Numbered from the stretch's first letter, positions 7,334 through 15,095 are shown. The stretch is DNA of 18,078 nt from Nitrosarchaeum sp. (GCA_004297665.1 SCUP01000174.1:1-18078); one strand, 5' to 3'. Made by a program: numbers and translations. The notes: generated from the sequence alone by a model not told the origin.

Positions 7334-7927
7334 CTAGATTTTTTCTGTAAATTCTTTGGTGCCATCTTTAGTGATAACAAGTATGTCAAGTCCATCACCG
7401 CTTGCAGAATCTCTAAGTGCTGCAGAACGAACAGCTCTTTTTGCTAAATCTATTGCTTCTTCTTGAGTCATGTTTGGTTTGAATTGAGGATCTAAAACAC
7501 CCAATGCCATTTCAGCACCAGTTCCAACTGCAGCATATTGGTCTGGAAGAACAGAACCTAATGGGTCAAGAGTATACATGATAGGCTTGTCAACTACACC
7601 ACCAACAATGACCTGAGTCAATAATGGAAAGTATCTTCGCTCATACATCATATTTGACATCATTTTAGCTACAGTGTTTGGTGGAACATCTCTTTTTAGT
7701 TCCATTTTTCTAATTTTTGCAAGTGCTGCAATTTGTAATGTTAAAATTTGCATATCAGCTACAAGTCCAGCACATGTTGCTCCCACTTTTGAAGTGATTG
7801 AAAAAGTCTTTTTTGTAGACTTGCTTACAAGAAAATTTCCAAATGCGATCCTTTTTTCACTTGCAAGAACTATACCTCCATTAAAAGTAATTCCTACAGC
7901 CGTTGCGCCTGGCATGTACATGGACAT
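7334..7927 (-). CDS. psmB: Proteasome beta subunit, Thr1-less (non-catalytic) type
   Basis: The 197 residues from ATG at 7927 form a 20S proteasome beta subunit. An upstream in-frame TTG at 7978 would add 17 residues, but it lies before the transcription start predicted from the TATA palindrome at 7986-7999. After a short leader (MSMYMPG) the sequence reads ATAVGI where active subunits read TTTVGI, so the nucleophile Thr1 is Ala8. The equivalents of Glu17 (SEKR, residue 24) and Lys33 (STKKTF, residue 40) are kept, as is the RDSASGDGLD segment near the C-terminus. Sulfolobus has a matching PATAIG subunit that accompanies a normal TTTVGI subunit. This one is therefore probably a structural or modulatory beta subunit, with a catalytic paralogue elsewhere in the genome. 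Autoprocessing after Gly7 is not expected. Confidence 0.92.
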   Translation of the reverse strand: MSMYMPGATAVGITFNGGIVLASEKRIAFGNFLVSKSTKKTFSITSKVGATCAGLVADMQILTLQIAALAKIRKMELKRDVPPNTVAKMMSNMMYERRYFPLLTQVIVGGVVDKPIMYTLDPLGSVLPDQYAAVGTGAEMALGVLDPQFKPNMTQEEAIDLAKRAVRSAALRDSASGDGLDILVITKDGTKEFTEKI

Positions 7928-7985
7928 AATTGAAATGATTCTGGAGCATAATAAAGGGCTTTCTCCTTTTAGATACAAAAATGAG

Positions 7986-7999
7986 ATAAAATATTTTAT
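7986..7999. promoter_or_regulatory. Palindromic bidirectional TATA element
   Basis: ATAAAATATTTTAT is a perfect 14-base palindrome, so it presents the same TATA-like sequence on both strands. Its centre is about 29 bases before the TTG of the DoxX-family gene at 8022, placing that start at the transcript end. In the other direction it predicts a start near 7964-7966, about 37 bases before the proteasome ATG at 7927. It is the only TATA-like element between the two divergent genes. Confidence 0.65.
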
Positions 8000-8021
8000 A
8001 CGCTAAAAACAAAATATTGTA

Positions 8022-8441
8022 TTGACTGAGGCCAGTATTCACCAGACAAAATTAAATGACATTGCAAATTGTGGCATCAGATCTGCAATAGGAATAATTT
8101 TCATAATACATGGTTCAGTAAAACTAAATCCAGGATTTGCAGGATTTCTAACAGGACAAGTAGGATTTCCTCCAGAGATGCAAATACCAATTGCACTAGC
8201 AGAGATAATACCTGGAATATTGTTAATTGTAGGTATCTTTACACGAATTTCTGCATCGATGTTAGCCATCATTATGCTTGGTGCAATATTACATGTCAAA
8301 AAAGCAACCAGTTTAACTGGAGAAGGTGGAGTTGAGTTTGAATTGATATTACTTGCAGGTTCGCTAGTGGTAGTTGCTGCAGGTCCAGGAAGAGCATCAC
8401 TTGCACATATGATCAAAAAATTACCCAGATGTATTCATTAG
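8022..8441 (+). CDS. DoxX-family integral membrane protein
   Basis: This encodes 139 residues from a TTG whose position matches the transcription start predicted from the palindromic TATA box. Four hydrophobic segments are visible, and the layout is that of the DoxX family: IRSAIGIIFIIHGSVKL in the first helix, LTGQVGFPPEM in the loop, then IALAEIIPGILLIVGIFTRISA. The protein ends with a final helix (LILLAGSLVVVAAGPGRASL) and a basic tail. DoxX relatives occur as subunits or partners of membrane oxidoreductases; the first characterised was the thiosulfate:quinone oxidoreductase of Acidianus. No redox cofactor motif is visible here, so the partner is unknown. Its stop overlaps the 3' end of the M20 peptidase gene on the other strand by 4 bases. 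Confidence 0.88.
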   Translation: MTEASIHQTKLNDIANCGIRSAIGIIFIIHGSVKLNPGFAGFLTGQVGFPPEMQIPIALAEIIPGILLIVGIFTRISASMLAIIMLGAILHVKKATSLTGEGGVEFELILLAGSLVVVAAGPGRASLAHMIKKLPRCIH

Positions 8442-9787
8442 TCTTTTCCAAATTTTTCCATTATAAGACAAATACATTTTGTGGTTTTTTTCAATAAATC
8501 AACTCTAGCAAATTCATTTGGGGAGTGTATACGAGAAAACATGTAGGTACTACCAATTGAGATACAAGGAGCATTTAGAGCATTTACAAAAGAATGCATC
8601 GGTCCAGTACCTGCATTTGAAACATTAAGAACTGATTTTCCAAATGATTGATCAGCTGCTTCTTTAACTTTAGAAACAAATGGATCAGATGGGTTTGTTC
8701 GTGCAGCTGCTTCGCCATGAAAAATTTTAATCAATACATCGCCATATCCCTTTGATTTCAAATGCTGTTTTAATCTGAGAACTTGTTTTTTGGGATCCAT
8801 TTTAGGAACTAGTCTAAAATCAATTTTGACCAGAGCTTCTCCAGGAAGCACTGTTTTTGCGCCATTTCCAGTATAGCCTGAAACAAATCCGGCAATATTA
8901 CAAGTTGCACCCCCAACCAGAGCTTTTTTTGCACTCAATCCATGCATGTTGCCTACAAATGATTTTATTCCAAATTCTTTTTTGAAGGATTTTTCATCAA
9001 AAGGCTCTTTTGAAATTATTTCCAAATCTTTTTTTGAAAGCGGTGTTATTTCTTTATACCAATCTTTAATGAGAATTTTTCCATTTGAATCCCGTAGTGT
9101 TTGTACAGCTTCAATTAATCGCCATGCAGGATTTTTTATCAAAACAGCCAAGCTTGAATGTGCATCGCGAATCGATTCCTTTACAGATAATTCAACATAA
9201 AGCAATCCCTTCATTCCAAGACCAATGATAGGCCTATTTTGTGAATCAACATAACCAAATTCCCAAATTACACCATCACATGAAAATTTCTTTTGATATT
9301 TTTTTAGATATTGATCAATATGTGTACTGCCTGTCTCTTCCTCGCCTTCAATTACAAATTTAATATTACATGGAACATCTCCAGTAGTTTTCAAATATGC
9401 CTCAACTGCCTTTATTCTAGTGATTAGTTCACCCTTATCATCAGATGAGCCTCTGCCAAAAATTTTATTTCCTTTGATTTTTCCGCTAAATGGAGGATCA
9501 TCCCATAATTCAAACGGCTCTACAGGTTGAACATCATAGTGATTATAAAACATCAAAGTCTTGTTTGGATTCTTTTTTGATTTTACCTCTCCATACACAA
9601 TTGGTGCCACATTTTTTAGTCGCAAGATTTCAGATGTTATTCCAGATTTTTCTAGTATTTTTTTTACCAATTGTGCACATTCTTCAATTCCTTCATTTTT
9701 TGCAGAAACACTTGGTTGTTGAATTAGTGTTTGTAAGTCAGAAATTAGATTATTCATATGTATATCAATATGCTTCAGTGGTTGCAT
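8438..9787 (-). CDS. M20-family metallopeptidase (dipeptidase-type)
   Basis: The 449 residues from ATG at 9787 belong to the M20 peptidase family, dipeptidase/carnosinase-like branch. An upstream TTG at 9805 would overlap the preceding gene by 17 bases, and an ATG at 9757 is also possible. Metal-binding and catalytic elements are in order: NHYDVQP (HxD, 82-88), GRGSSDDKGE (111-120, bridging Asp), and EGEEETGS (147-154, catalytic and metal-binding Glu pair). These are followed by RDAHSS in the lid or dimerisation domain, and finally SNAGTGPMHSF and RIHSPNEF with the last metal-binding His. It should hydrolyse dipeptides or N-acyl amino acids with two zinc or manganese ions in the cytoplasm. 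There is no signal peptide. It follows the NAD(P)H-hydrate dehydratase gene with a 1-base gap, so the two form an operon. Confidence 0.92.
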   Translation of the reverse strand: MQPLKHIDIHMNNLISDLQTLIQQPSVSAKNEGIEECAQLVKKILEKSGITSEILRLKNVAPIVYGEVKSKKNPNKTLMFYNHYDVQPVEPFELWDDPPFSGKIKGNKIFGRGSSDDKGELITRIKAVEAYLKTTGDVPCNIKFVIEGEEETGSTHIDQYLKKYQKKFSCDGVIWEFGYVDSQNRPIIGLGMKGLLYVELSVKESIRDAHSSLAVLIKNPAWRLIEAVQTLRDSNGKILIKDWYKEITPLSKKDLEIISKEPFDEKSFKKEFGIKSFVGNMHGLSAKKALVGGATCNIAGFVSGYTGNGAKTVLPGEALVKIDFRLVPKMDPKKQVLRLKQHLKSKGYGDVLIKIFHGEAAARTNPSDPFVSKVKEAADQSFGKSVLNVSNAGTGPMHSFVNALNAPCISIGSTYMFSRIHSPNEFARVDLLKKTTKCICLIMEKFGKD

Positions 9788-9788
9788 G

Positions 9789-10652
9789 TTATACAATTCT
9801 ATCAAATGGTTTCATTGCATTTGGGAGTTCATCTAATAGATCCATAGATGTCATGTGTAGCCCAAACTTTTTTTGAGTTGCTTTTCCAGCCAATCCATTG
9901 ATAAAAGTTGCAGCTGCCGCAGATTCTAAAGCATTACGATTTTTTGCTAGCATTCCTGCAACCAATCCAGATAAGACATCGCCTGTTCCACCGACAGTCA
10001 TTGCAGGGGTTTTTTTCTCATTGAGATATGTGGTAGTACCGTCAGAAATAATATCAGTTGCACCTTTAAGCAAAACAGTAATTCCATTATCCTTAGCATG
10101 CTTTTCAACCAATGCGATTCGGTCTTTTTTAGAATCTGGAGGCATTGTTCCAAATAAGCGTTTAAACTCTCCAGCATGAGGTGTCACTACAACATTTTTG
10201 TCAGGCAAAAGTGGCAACACGTCAGGAACAAGAGCACTTGCATCTAATGAGAGTCGTACATCTCTATCTAAAAGAGACTTTATCAAAAGTAGCAAAGAAC
10301 CTCTTTCTTGGACTGCAAGTCCCATTCCAATTGTTGCAGAATCTAGTTTGTGGGGCAATGCACCGAGAAGTTTGTTAACAGCACCACGTGTTAATTTTTG
10401 ATCAACTAGAGGAATTACAATAAGATTAGGAGATAGTGCACGCGTTGGAGTTACGTTAATTTTTGGAACTGAGGTATACACAAGATCAACTCCACATCGC
10501 AATGCTGCAATTGAAGAGAAAATAGGTGCTCCATGATAGATGTAGCTGCCTCCAATAACTAAAACAGTACCGTTATCACCTTTACGAGATTTTGCTTTTC
10601 GTGCAGGTATGAATTTTTTAACAGTTGTGCTTTGGAGTAATTTTCTAACCAA
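9789..10652 (-). CDS. nnrD: NAD(P)H-hydrate dehydratase
   Basis: The 287 residues match the C-terminal YjeF-type (ribokinase-fold) dehydratase alone, without the N-terminal epimerase domain found in the bifunctional Nnr protein. It restores hydrated, damaged NADH and NADPH using ATP or ADP. Visible motifs are RKGDNGTVLVIGGS (23-36), TPHAGEFKRLFG (157-168), LLKGATDIISDG (194-205) and the nucleotide/catalytic stretch MTVGGTGDVLSGLVAGMLA (218-236). Asp225 in the last is the expected catalytic base. The start is TTG at 10652. A TTTATT box at 10678-10683 is about 27 bases upstream, fitting a leaderless transcript. It is first in an operon with the M20 peptidase. An epimerase gene, if present, must lie outside the window. 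Confidence 0.95.
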   Translation of the reverse strand: MVRKLLQSTTVKKFIPARKAKSRKGDNGTVLVIGGSYIYHGAPIFSSIAALRCGVDLVYTSVPKINVTPTRALSPNLIVIPLVDQKLTRGAVNKLLGALPHKLDSATIGMGLAVQERGSLLLLIKSLLDRDVRLSLDASALVPDVLPLLPDKNVVVTPHAGEFKRLFGTMPPDSKKDRIALVEKHAKDNGITVLLKGATDIISDGTTTYLNEKKTPAMTVGGTGDVLSGLVAGMLAKNRNALESAAAATFINGLAGKATQKKFGLHMTSMDLLDELPNAMKPFDRIV

Positions 10653-10677
10653 TACAAAATATAGGAAATGCTGGAGG

Positions 10678-10683
10678 AATAAA
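10678..10683 (-). promoter_or_regulatory. TATA box of the nnrD operon
   Basis: The minus strand reads GATTTATTCC around this core. It is centred about 27 bases before the TTG at 10652, which supports that TTG as a leaderless start. Confidence 0.5.
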
Positions 10684-10711
10684 TCTTGTTTTAATCTAAA
10701 AGTATGTAAGA

Positions 10712-11566
10712 TTAGGCCGATTTTGTATCAGGTTCAATATTGTGTTCAGATTCAGTATATGCCGTATCCAATTTTTTCTTCGAACCTCTACCAAAAAATG
10801 CCTTTCTTGCATAGCAGAGATAGGTGGTATGACCTATTCCCTGAAAAGAGTGTCTAGTTTTTCCTTCACGTGCCTCAATTGTTCTAATAATGTGCTCAGT
10901 GGATTCAATATCTGTAAACTCATTTTCAACTAGCGCCATAGTTAATTTTTCTAGCTGATTCATAGTAGGACAAATTGCAAAAACAGCACCACTTCCTTTG
11001 AGCATTTTGCGAACTTGTGGAAGTACAGTCCAAGGATCACCTAGATCAATTAAAGCCACATCGGCTTCTTCAAGGGGCATTTTTTTTGCAATTTTTAAAT
11101 CCAAATTTTGTTGTGTGACATATTTTGACATTCCAGCTTTTTTGATATTTTTTTCAGCTATTTTCATAAAATTTTCATCAATATCAAAAGTATAGACATG
11201 CCCTCTTGGCTTTACTACACTTGCAACAAATGAGGTAAGAGAGCCACTGCCAGTACCAATCTCTAGAATTTTTTGGCCGCTTCCAATGCCAGCTCTTGCA
11301 ATGATATAACCAATGTCTTTAGGGTATACTATTTGTGTACCATGTTGAAGTTTCATTACATAGTCATACATTGTAGGTTCGATAAGATAGACATACTTGT
11401 CTTTGTTAGTGACTAATCTGGAACCATATTCTTTTCCTATGGCATCAGCATGTTTGATGACACCTATATGAGTGTGAAGTGATTCTTTTTTGGATATTTT
11501 AACAAGCCATTTTTTTGATTGGTTAAAGTAAAACAATACAGGAGAATTTTGTTTAATCTTGGCCAT
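10712..11566 (-). CDS. trmI: tRNA (adenine-N1)-methyltransferase TrmI (positions 57/58)
   Basis: This encodes 284 residues from ATG at 11566. It is a class I SAM-dependent methyltransferase of the TrmI/Trm61 family, which makes m1A in the T-loop of tRNA; archaeal members can modify A57 and A58. The N-terminal small beta domain (residues 1 to about 70) is followed by the linker QIVYPKDIGYII, typical of TrmI. Motif I is ILEIGTGSGSL (100-110), followed by an acidic end of strand two (YTFDIDE) and ADVALIDLGDPW, the TrmI-type motif IV. The C-terminus has SFQGIGHTTYLCYARK and then a basic, charged tail of about 28 residues (FFGRGSKKKLD onwards) beyond the catalytic fold. The protein probably acts as a tetramer in the cytoplasm. 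It is separated from nnrD by 59 bases and probably has its own promoter. Confidence 0.93.
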   Translation of the reverse strand: MAKIKQNSPVLFYFNQSKKWLVKISKKESLHTHIGVIKHADAIGKEYGSRLVTNKDKYVYLIEPTMYDYVMKLQHGTQIVYPKDIGYIIARAGIGSGQKILEIGTGSGSLTSFVASVVKPRGHVYTFDIDENFMKIAEKNIKKAGMSKYVTQQNLDLKIAKKMPLEEADVALIDLGDPWTVLPQVRKMLKGSGAVFAICPTMNQLEKLTMALVENEFTDIESTEHIIRTIEAREGKTRHSFQGIGHTTYLCYARKAFFGRGSKKKLDTAYTESEHNIEPDTKSA

Positions 11567-11743
11567 GTGTTTTTTCTGAAAATTTTAGATAAGAATCTAC
11601 TGGTTATTCTAGCATGATGTGATCATAATTCAGATTATCTTTTAGAAATATGAACAATAGTGTGTAAATTGAACAACTTGATTTCAATATCTGATGAAAA
11701 ACACATCCGTATTCAATAAATACAGCAATTTGCTAAACACAGC
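11567..11743. other. Divergent intergenic region
   Basis: This holds the promoters of trmI (minus) and the Cys/His microprotein (plus). AATAAATAC at 11715-11723 is centred about 25 bases before the ATG at 11744, fitting a leaderless start. A short inverted repeat ATGAT-GTG-ATCAT lies at 11614-11626. I see no RNA gene. Confidence 0.45.
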
Positions 11744-11881
11744 ATGTCAAATATGAAATGTGTGTCATGTGGAATTGGTTTCTTTTCCCCAACAGGGGCA
11801 GACAAATGTTCCAGATGTGCAGGAAATGAATCTCATGGAAGTGCAGGCCATGATTCTTGTGGCTGTGGGCATAGTCACTAA
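11744..11881 (+). CDS. 45-residue zinc-ribbon microprotein with His/Cys tail
   Basis: A short frame of 45 residues starts at ATG 11744. CVSCG at 6-10 and CSRCAG at 22-27 form a two-CxxC zinc ribbon. The last third (SHGSAGHDSCGCGHSH) has four His, two Cys and four Gly and looks like a flexible extra metal-binding tail. The spacing of TATA box (11715-11723) to ATG fits a leaderless transcript, and a T7 run at 11886-11892 just after the stop fits an archaeal terminator. The coding case rests on the Cys pairs, correct promoter and terminator placement, and a sharply non-random composition. Possible roles are zinc, nickel or copper storage or delivery, or regulation; none can be chosen from sequence. 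It is transcribed towards argS (convergent). Confidence 0.75.
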   Translation: MSNMKCVSCGIGFFSPTGADKCSRCAGNESHGSAGHDSCGCGHSH

Positions 11882-11885
11882 ATCA

Positions 11886-11892
11886 TTTTTTT
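11886..11892 (+). terminator. T-run terminator
   Basis: Seven consecutive T lie 5 bases after the stop codon of the microprotein gene. Oligo-T without a hairpin is the usual intrinsic terminator in archaea. Confidence 0.5.
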
Positions 11893-11969
11893 AATAGCTA
11901 GCGATTAAAACCGGAGCATTTTTTATCATTTAAAATTAGAAAGACTGGAGTCACACATCTAAAAGTTAT

Positions 11970-11975
11970 AAAAAA
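11970..11975 (-). terminator. T-run terminator after argS
   Basis: On the minus strand the argS stop is immediately followed by TTTTTT, then a further T-rich stretch. This fits an archaeal oligo-T terminator for the pgp-argS operon. Confidence 0.45.
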
Positions 11976-13862
11976 TTACATTTTATCAGGTGCGACAATA
12001 CCCAGTAATTCAAGTGCCTTTTCAAGTGTTAACTTGAATGAATTTACAAGACACAATCTGGAATTTTCTAATTTTTCATTACCTAGATCAAGTACTTTAA
12101 CATGTTCATAAAAGGAATTAAATGCAACAGCCAAAGCATGACAGTATCTTGCCATAACTTTGGGAGATAGATTTTTTGCGGCATCCATAACATGAATATC
12201 AAATAACCCAATTGTTTTAATCAAATCCAGTTCAGATGGATCATTTAGTAAAGAAAAATTAACATCAATTGATGGAGTTCGCATAGACTTTTCAATTATC
12301 CTAGATGCTCTTGCAAAAGTATATTGTATGTATGGAGCAGTATCACCTTCTAAGCTCAGAGATTTTGTCAAATCAAATGAAATTATCTTATCTAAATCCT
12401 GTTTTATCATCTCATAACGCAAAGTTCCAACAGATACCTTATGAGCAATTTTTTCAATCTCAGAAGCAATCATTTCAGGATGTCTCTTTTTGGTTTCCTC
12501 AATGGTTTTGTATTTTAGCAAATCATAAACAGAGTCAGCATTAACATAGAGGCCTTTTCTTCCTGACATCTGAGCTTGTTTGCCATCAGTATTTAATCCC
12601 AAAGTTTGTGCTGTATCAGCACTAAGTGTAACTGACTCATAACTAAGATGAACATATGCGTCTTCAGCAGATTTGAATTTAGACATTAGTGTCGTAATAA
12701 TTTTTTGAAGCCTTGCTTGTCTTGAATCAATTACAGTGATTACTTTTTTTCCAGTAAAGTTTTGTTTGGGCTCGCTGCTAGGCACCAAAGTAGTTTGCCA
12801 AAGAATATGATTACCAGGTTGTATCTTTTCATATTTTTTATAATTGAAAGGATCTTCTAGCAATCCCAACTTCCATGCAGCATATGGGATGTCTTTTGCA
12901 ACGTATGTTGCAGTACCATTACTTCTAACAATGACTTTATCCTCTTCGTTGTTTTCTCCCCTAATCACCCAACAACCTGCATTTTTACCTTCATTTTCAA
13001 ACTCTATGAGATTTAGTTCTTTGAGTTTTTCAAAGATTTCACCCCATAATCCTGAACGAATTATCTGTGATTCAAAATTCAGACAATCATAATAGACTCC
13101 CAAGTTCCAACATGTTTCAAGCTGATTTTCCAAAACACGACGTGTAATTTTATCAGCAAACTGGGCAGTTTCAGAAGTGCCATCTTCTAGTTCTTTGAGA
13201 ATGTTTTTTCTAATCTCTTCCAAACTAGAATCCTTTTCATATTTTTCAGTAGTTTGAACATAAACATCATCACCGCAATAATGATCAAATTTTTTTCCTT
13301 GAGGAGGTTGCAGGGCAAAACCAAAGTGTCTAAAACCAACTACAATATCTGCCACTTGTAAACCAGAATCATCAACATAATTCAGTATGTTTACTTTGTA
13401 ATTGGATTTTTTTAAAATTCTAGCAATAGCATCGCCAAGAAGAATGTTACGTATATGACCTATGTGAAGAGCTTTGTTAGGATTTACACTGGTATGCTCT
13501 ACCACAATTGTAGAATTTTTTCCCAAATCTATAGACCCAAACTCATCTAAATTAGATTCAGATAAGATCAACTGGTTTAATTTTTCCCAATTAGCAAAAA
13601 AGTTAAGATATCCAGAAGGATGAGATTCCACATTAGATACAAGAGTGCTTTGAGATTGTCTATATTTTTCAGATAAAATATCTGCAATTTCTTTTGGGTT
13701 TTTCTTTAGGTGTTTTGCAAGTAAAAATGAAACATTTGAGCTTACATCACCAAAGCCTGGTTTTGCAGGCTCAACAGAAAATGAAATATCAGATACAGAG
13801 AGATCATCTAATATTTTATGGAGATTATTTTCAATTTCATCTATTAATGATTTGAATGACAA
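11976..13862 (-). CDS. argS: Arginyl-tRNA synthetase
   Basis: This encodes 628 residues, a normal length for ArgRS. It charges tRNA-Arg with arginine using ATP. The N-terminal tRNA D-loop-binding domain (about 1-110) includes KPGFGDVSSN. The class I catalytic core has VEHTSVNPNKALHIGHIRN, with HIGH at 133-136, then NYVDDSGLQ. The usual KMSKS signature appears as MSGRKG at 432-437, the relaxed form common in ArgRS, where the first Lys of KMSKS is absent. The C-terminal helical anticodon-binding (DALR) domain ends the protein. The start is TTG at 13862, two bases after the stop of the phosphoglycolate phosphatase gene. No usable start gives better spacing, and co-transcription with that gene is almost certain. 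Confidence 0.97.
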   Translation of the reverse strand: MSFKSLIDEIENNLHKILDDLSVSDISFSVEPAKPGFGDVSSNVSFLLAKHLKKNPKEIADILSEKYRQSQSTLVSNVESHPSGYLNFFANWEKLNQLILSESNLDEFGSIDLGKNSTIVVEHTSVNPNKALHIGHIRNILLGDAIARILKKSNYKVNILNYVDDSGLQVADIVVGFRHFGFALQPPQGKKFDHYCGDDVYVQTTEKYEKDSSLEEIRKNILKELEDGTSETAQFADKITRRVLENQLETCWNLGVYYDCLNFESQIIRSGLWGEIFEKLKELNLIEFENEGKNAGCWVIRGENNEEDKVIVRSNGTATYVAKDIPYAAWKLGLLEDPFNYKKYEKIQPGNHILWQTTLVPSSEPKQNFTGKKVITVIDSRQARLQKIITTLMSKFKSAEDAYVHLSYESVTLSADTAQTLGLNTDGKQAQMSGRKGLYVNADSVYDLLKYKTIEETKKRHPEMIASEIEKIAHKVSVGTLRYEMIKQDLDKIISFDLTKSLSLEGDTAPYIQYTFARASRIIEKSMRTPSIDVNFSLLNDPSELDLIKTIGLFDIHVMDAAKNLSPKVMARYCHALAVAFNSFYEHVKVLDLGNEKLENSRLCLVNSFKLTLEKALELLGIVAPDKM

Positions 13863-13864
13863 TA

Positions 13865-14560
13865 CTATACCTCAGATAATTTGGGTGCTAATTTATCTAG
13901 TGCTTCTATAACTCCATCTCCAGATTTAGCAGACACAGTCATTGTTGCCTGAGATTTGACATACTCTGTAGAATTTCCCAATGCAATGCTTGTTTTTGCA
14001 ACTTTGAATAAAGGAATGTCAGTTGCACTGTCCCCTATTGCTATTACATCATCACTGGAAATAGACAATCGTTTCATAACTTCTTGGAATCCAGTACCCT
14101 TGTCAATTCCACGTGAATTAATATGAAATGCATACTGACTATCTGAAAGTAAGACATCAAGATTTTTCTCCAGAACCAGTTGTTTTGCCATATTCAAGTC
14201 AAATGTTCTCTCCAATACAACTTCAGTCATTCGTGGAAAGACTGGTTTTTCTACAACATTGTCAATATCTTTTTTAATAATTTGAAATGCTTGCTGACAT
14301 TGTTGTATGTTGCCAAGTAAAATATGCTCATTTGTATTTACAGTGATACAACCACCGTTCTCACCTACTGCAATTCTTGTAGTTCCACCAAAAATTGACA
14401 ACAGATATGCTTCTACAGATGATCGCCCAGTTACAAAGATTACATTATGGCCGATGTTTTTCATATGCCTTAAAGCAGAAAGTGCATCTAAATTAATTCG
14501 GCCACCACCATTTTCAGTTATAGTACCATCAATATCTACGGCAAATGTTTTAGGCTTCAT
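13865..14560 (-). CDS. pgp: Phosphoglycolate phosphatase, archaeal HAD type
   Basis: This encodes 231 residues from ATG at 14560. It is a HAD hydrolase of the Cof/IIB type, as in the archaeal phosphoglycolate phosphatase first described from Thermoplasma. Motif I is AVDIDGTITENGG, with nucleophile Asp9 and acid/base Asp11. Motif II is VIFVTGRSS. A GGTTRIAVGENGG cap region follows. Motif III Lys lies in RGIDKGTGF, and motif IV is IAIGDSATDIPLF. It removes phosphate from 2-phosphoglycolate, which may come from oxygenation reactions or from DNA repair; the related sugar-phosphate phosphatases cannot be excluded. It is the first gene of an operon with argS (2-base gap). A weak AT-rich box (AGATATTTC, about 14579-14589) lies about 26 bases before the ATG. 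Confidence 0.9.
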   Translation of the reverse strand: MKPKTFAVDIDGTITENGGGRINLDALSALRHMKNIGHNVIFVTGRSSVEAYLLSIFGGTTRIAVGENGGCITVNTNEHILLGNIQQCQQAFQIIKKDIDNVVEKPVFPRMTEVVLERTFDLNMAKQLVLEKNLDVLLSDSQYAFHINSRGIDKGTGFQEVMKRLSISSDDVIAIGDSATDIPLFKVAKTSIALGNSTEYVKSQATMTVSAKSGDGVIEALDKLAPKLSEV

Positions 14561-14708
14561 ACAAGTGGATTGTGGAACCGAAATATCTGCTATGCGTTAT
14601 TCTTTGCCTAGATTAACAAAAAAACAGATGATTAAATAAAAAATGTAAAAAAAGGAGGAAAAGATAATTGAATTTAAATTACTTTAAACGAAATTAACTT
14701 GAAATCTT
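14561..14708. other. Spacer with T-rich terminator (minus strand)
   Basis: This holds the pgp promoter and, on the minus strand, TTTTCCTCCTTTTTTT at about 14645-14660. That run is a likely terminator for the zinc-ribbon microprotein whose stop is at 14709. No gene was seen. Confidence 0.4.
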
Positions 14709-14837
14709 TTACTTTCTGTGTTTTGGCAGACATGCTTTGCAATATACAGGTCTGTCAGGTTTTGGTTCAAAAGGTACTTTGTCTTCCTTACCACAATCTG
14801 CACATGTGCAAGGATACATTATTCTTTCTTCGGACAT
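14709..14837 (-). CDS. 42-residue zinc-ribbon microprotein (VPFxPxxxRPVYC type)
   Basis: A 42-residue frame starts at ATG 14837. The reading is a compact treble-clef or zinc-ribbon: YPCTCADCGKEDKVPFEPK followed by DRPVYCKACLPKHRK. Cys pairs are C12/C15 (C10 is an extra) and C33/C36. The VPF.P...RPVYC.AC layout is a pattern I know from small bacterial and archaeal zinc-finger proteins and from zinc-finger tails of larger nucleic-acid-binding proteins. It is therefore likely to bind zinc and perhaps RNA or DNA. It has the same orientation as pgp and argS but is separated from pgp by a T-rich terminator. The coding case is strong because all Cys fit one known pattern. Confidence 0.82.
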   Translation of the reverse strand: MSEERIMYPCTCADCGKEDKVPFEPKPDRPVYCKACLPKHRK

Positions 14838-14937
14838 GATTTTATACGATTTTCACCTCTTAAGTAGTATCGCATTATTTTGGAAAACAGAGAACAGACT
14901 TCACATGGTTTCAAATTGAAGTCAAATCAAGATCAGA

Positions 14938-15075
14938 TTATCGTCGTTCTCGGATTTTTTGTTCTAAAATATCGATCAATTCATTAACCATGAAATCTCC
15001 ATCGCGGACATGGCTAATTCCAGTAATAATCTTTATTCTAGTCATTGTTTCAGCAGTGATTTGTAGTTGAGGCAT
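14938..15075 (-). CDS. 45-residue ribbon-helix-helix-like protein
   Basis: A 45-residue frame from ATG 15075 reads as an N-terminal strand (PQLQITAET), a helix (MTRIKIITGI), a turn (SHVRDGD) and a second helix (FMVNELIDILEQKIRERR). This order and length match the CopG/Arc-type ribbon-helix-helix fold, which binds DNA as a dimer through the strand; here Gln3 and Gln5 would face the DNA. A TTATTTAAA box at 15096-15104 is centred 25 bases before the ATG, giving a leaderless start. It could be a small transcription regulator; it could also be a helical ribosome- or complex-associated peptide. The gene is real with good likelihood; the fold is an inference from pattern only. Confidence 0.68.
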   Translation of the reverse strand: MPQLQITAETMTRIKIITGISHVRDGDFMVNELIDILEQKIRERR

Positions 15076-15095
15076 ACTTTACTAACAGTGCATTG

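Noticed and set aside
7928..7978. Longer N-terminus of the proteasome beta subunit from TTG 7978
   Set aside because: The only TATA element predicts transcription starting downstream of this TTG, and the Sulfolobus homologue has a similarly short leader.
11614..11626. Inverted repeat ATGAT-GTG-ATCAT upstream of trmI
   Set aside because: The 5-bp arms are short enough to occur by chance in AT-rich sequence and do not line up with a promoter element.
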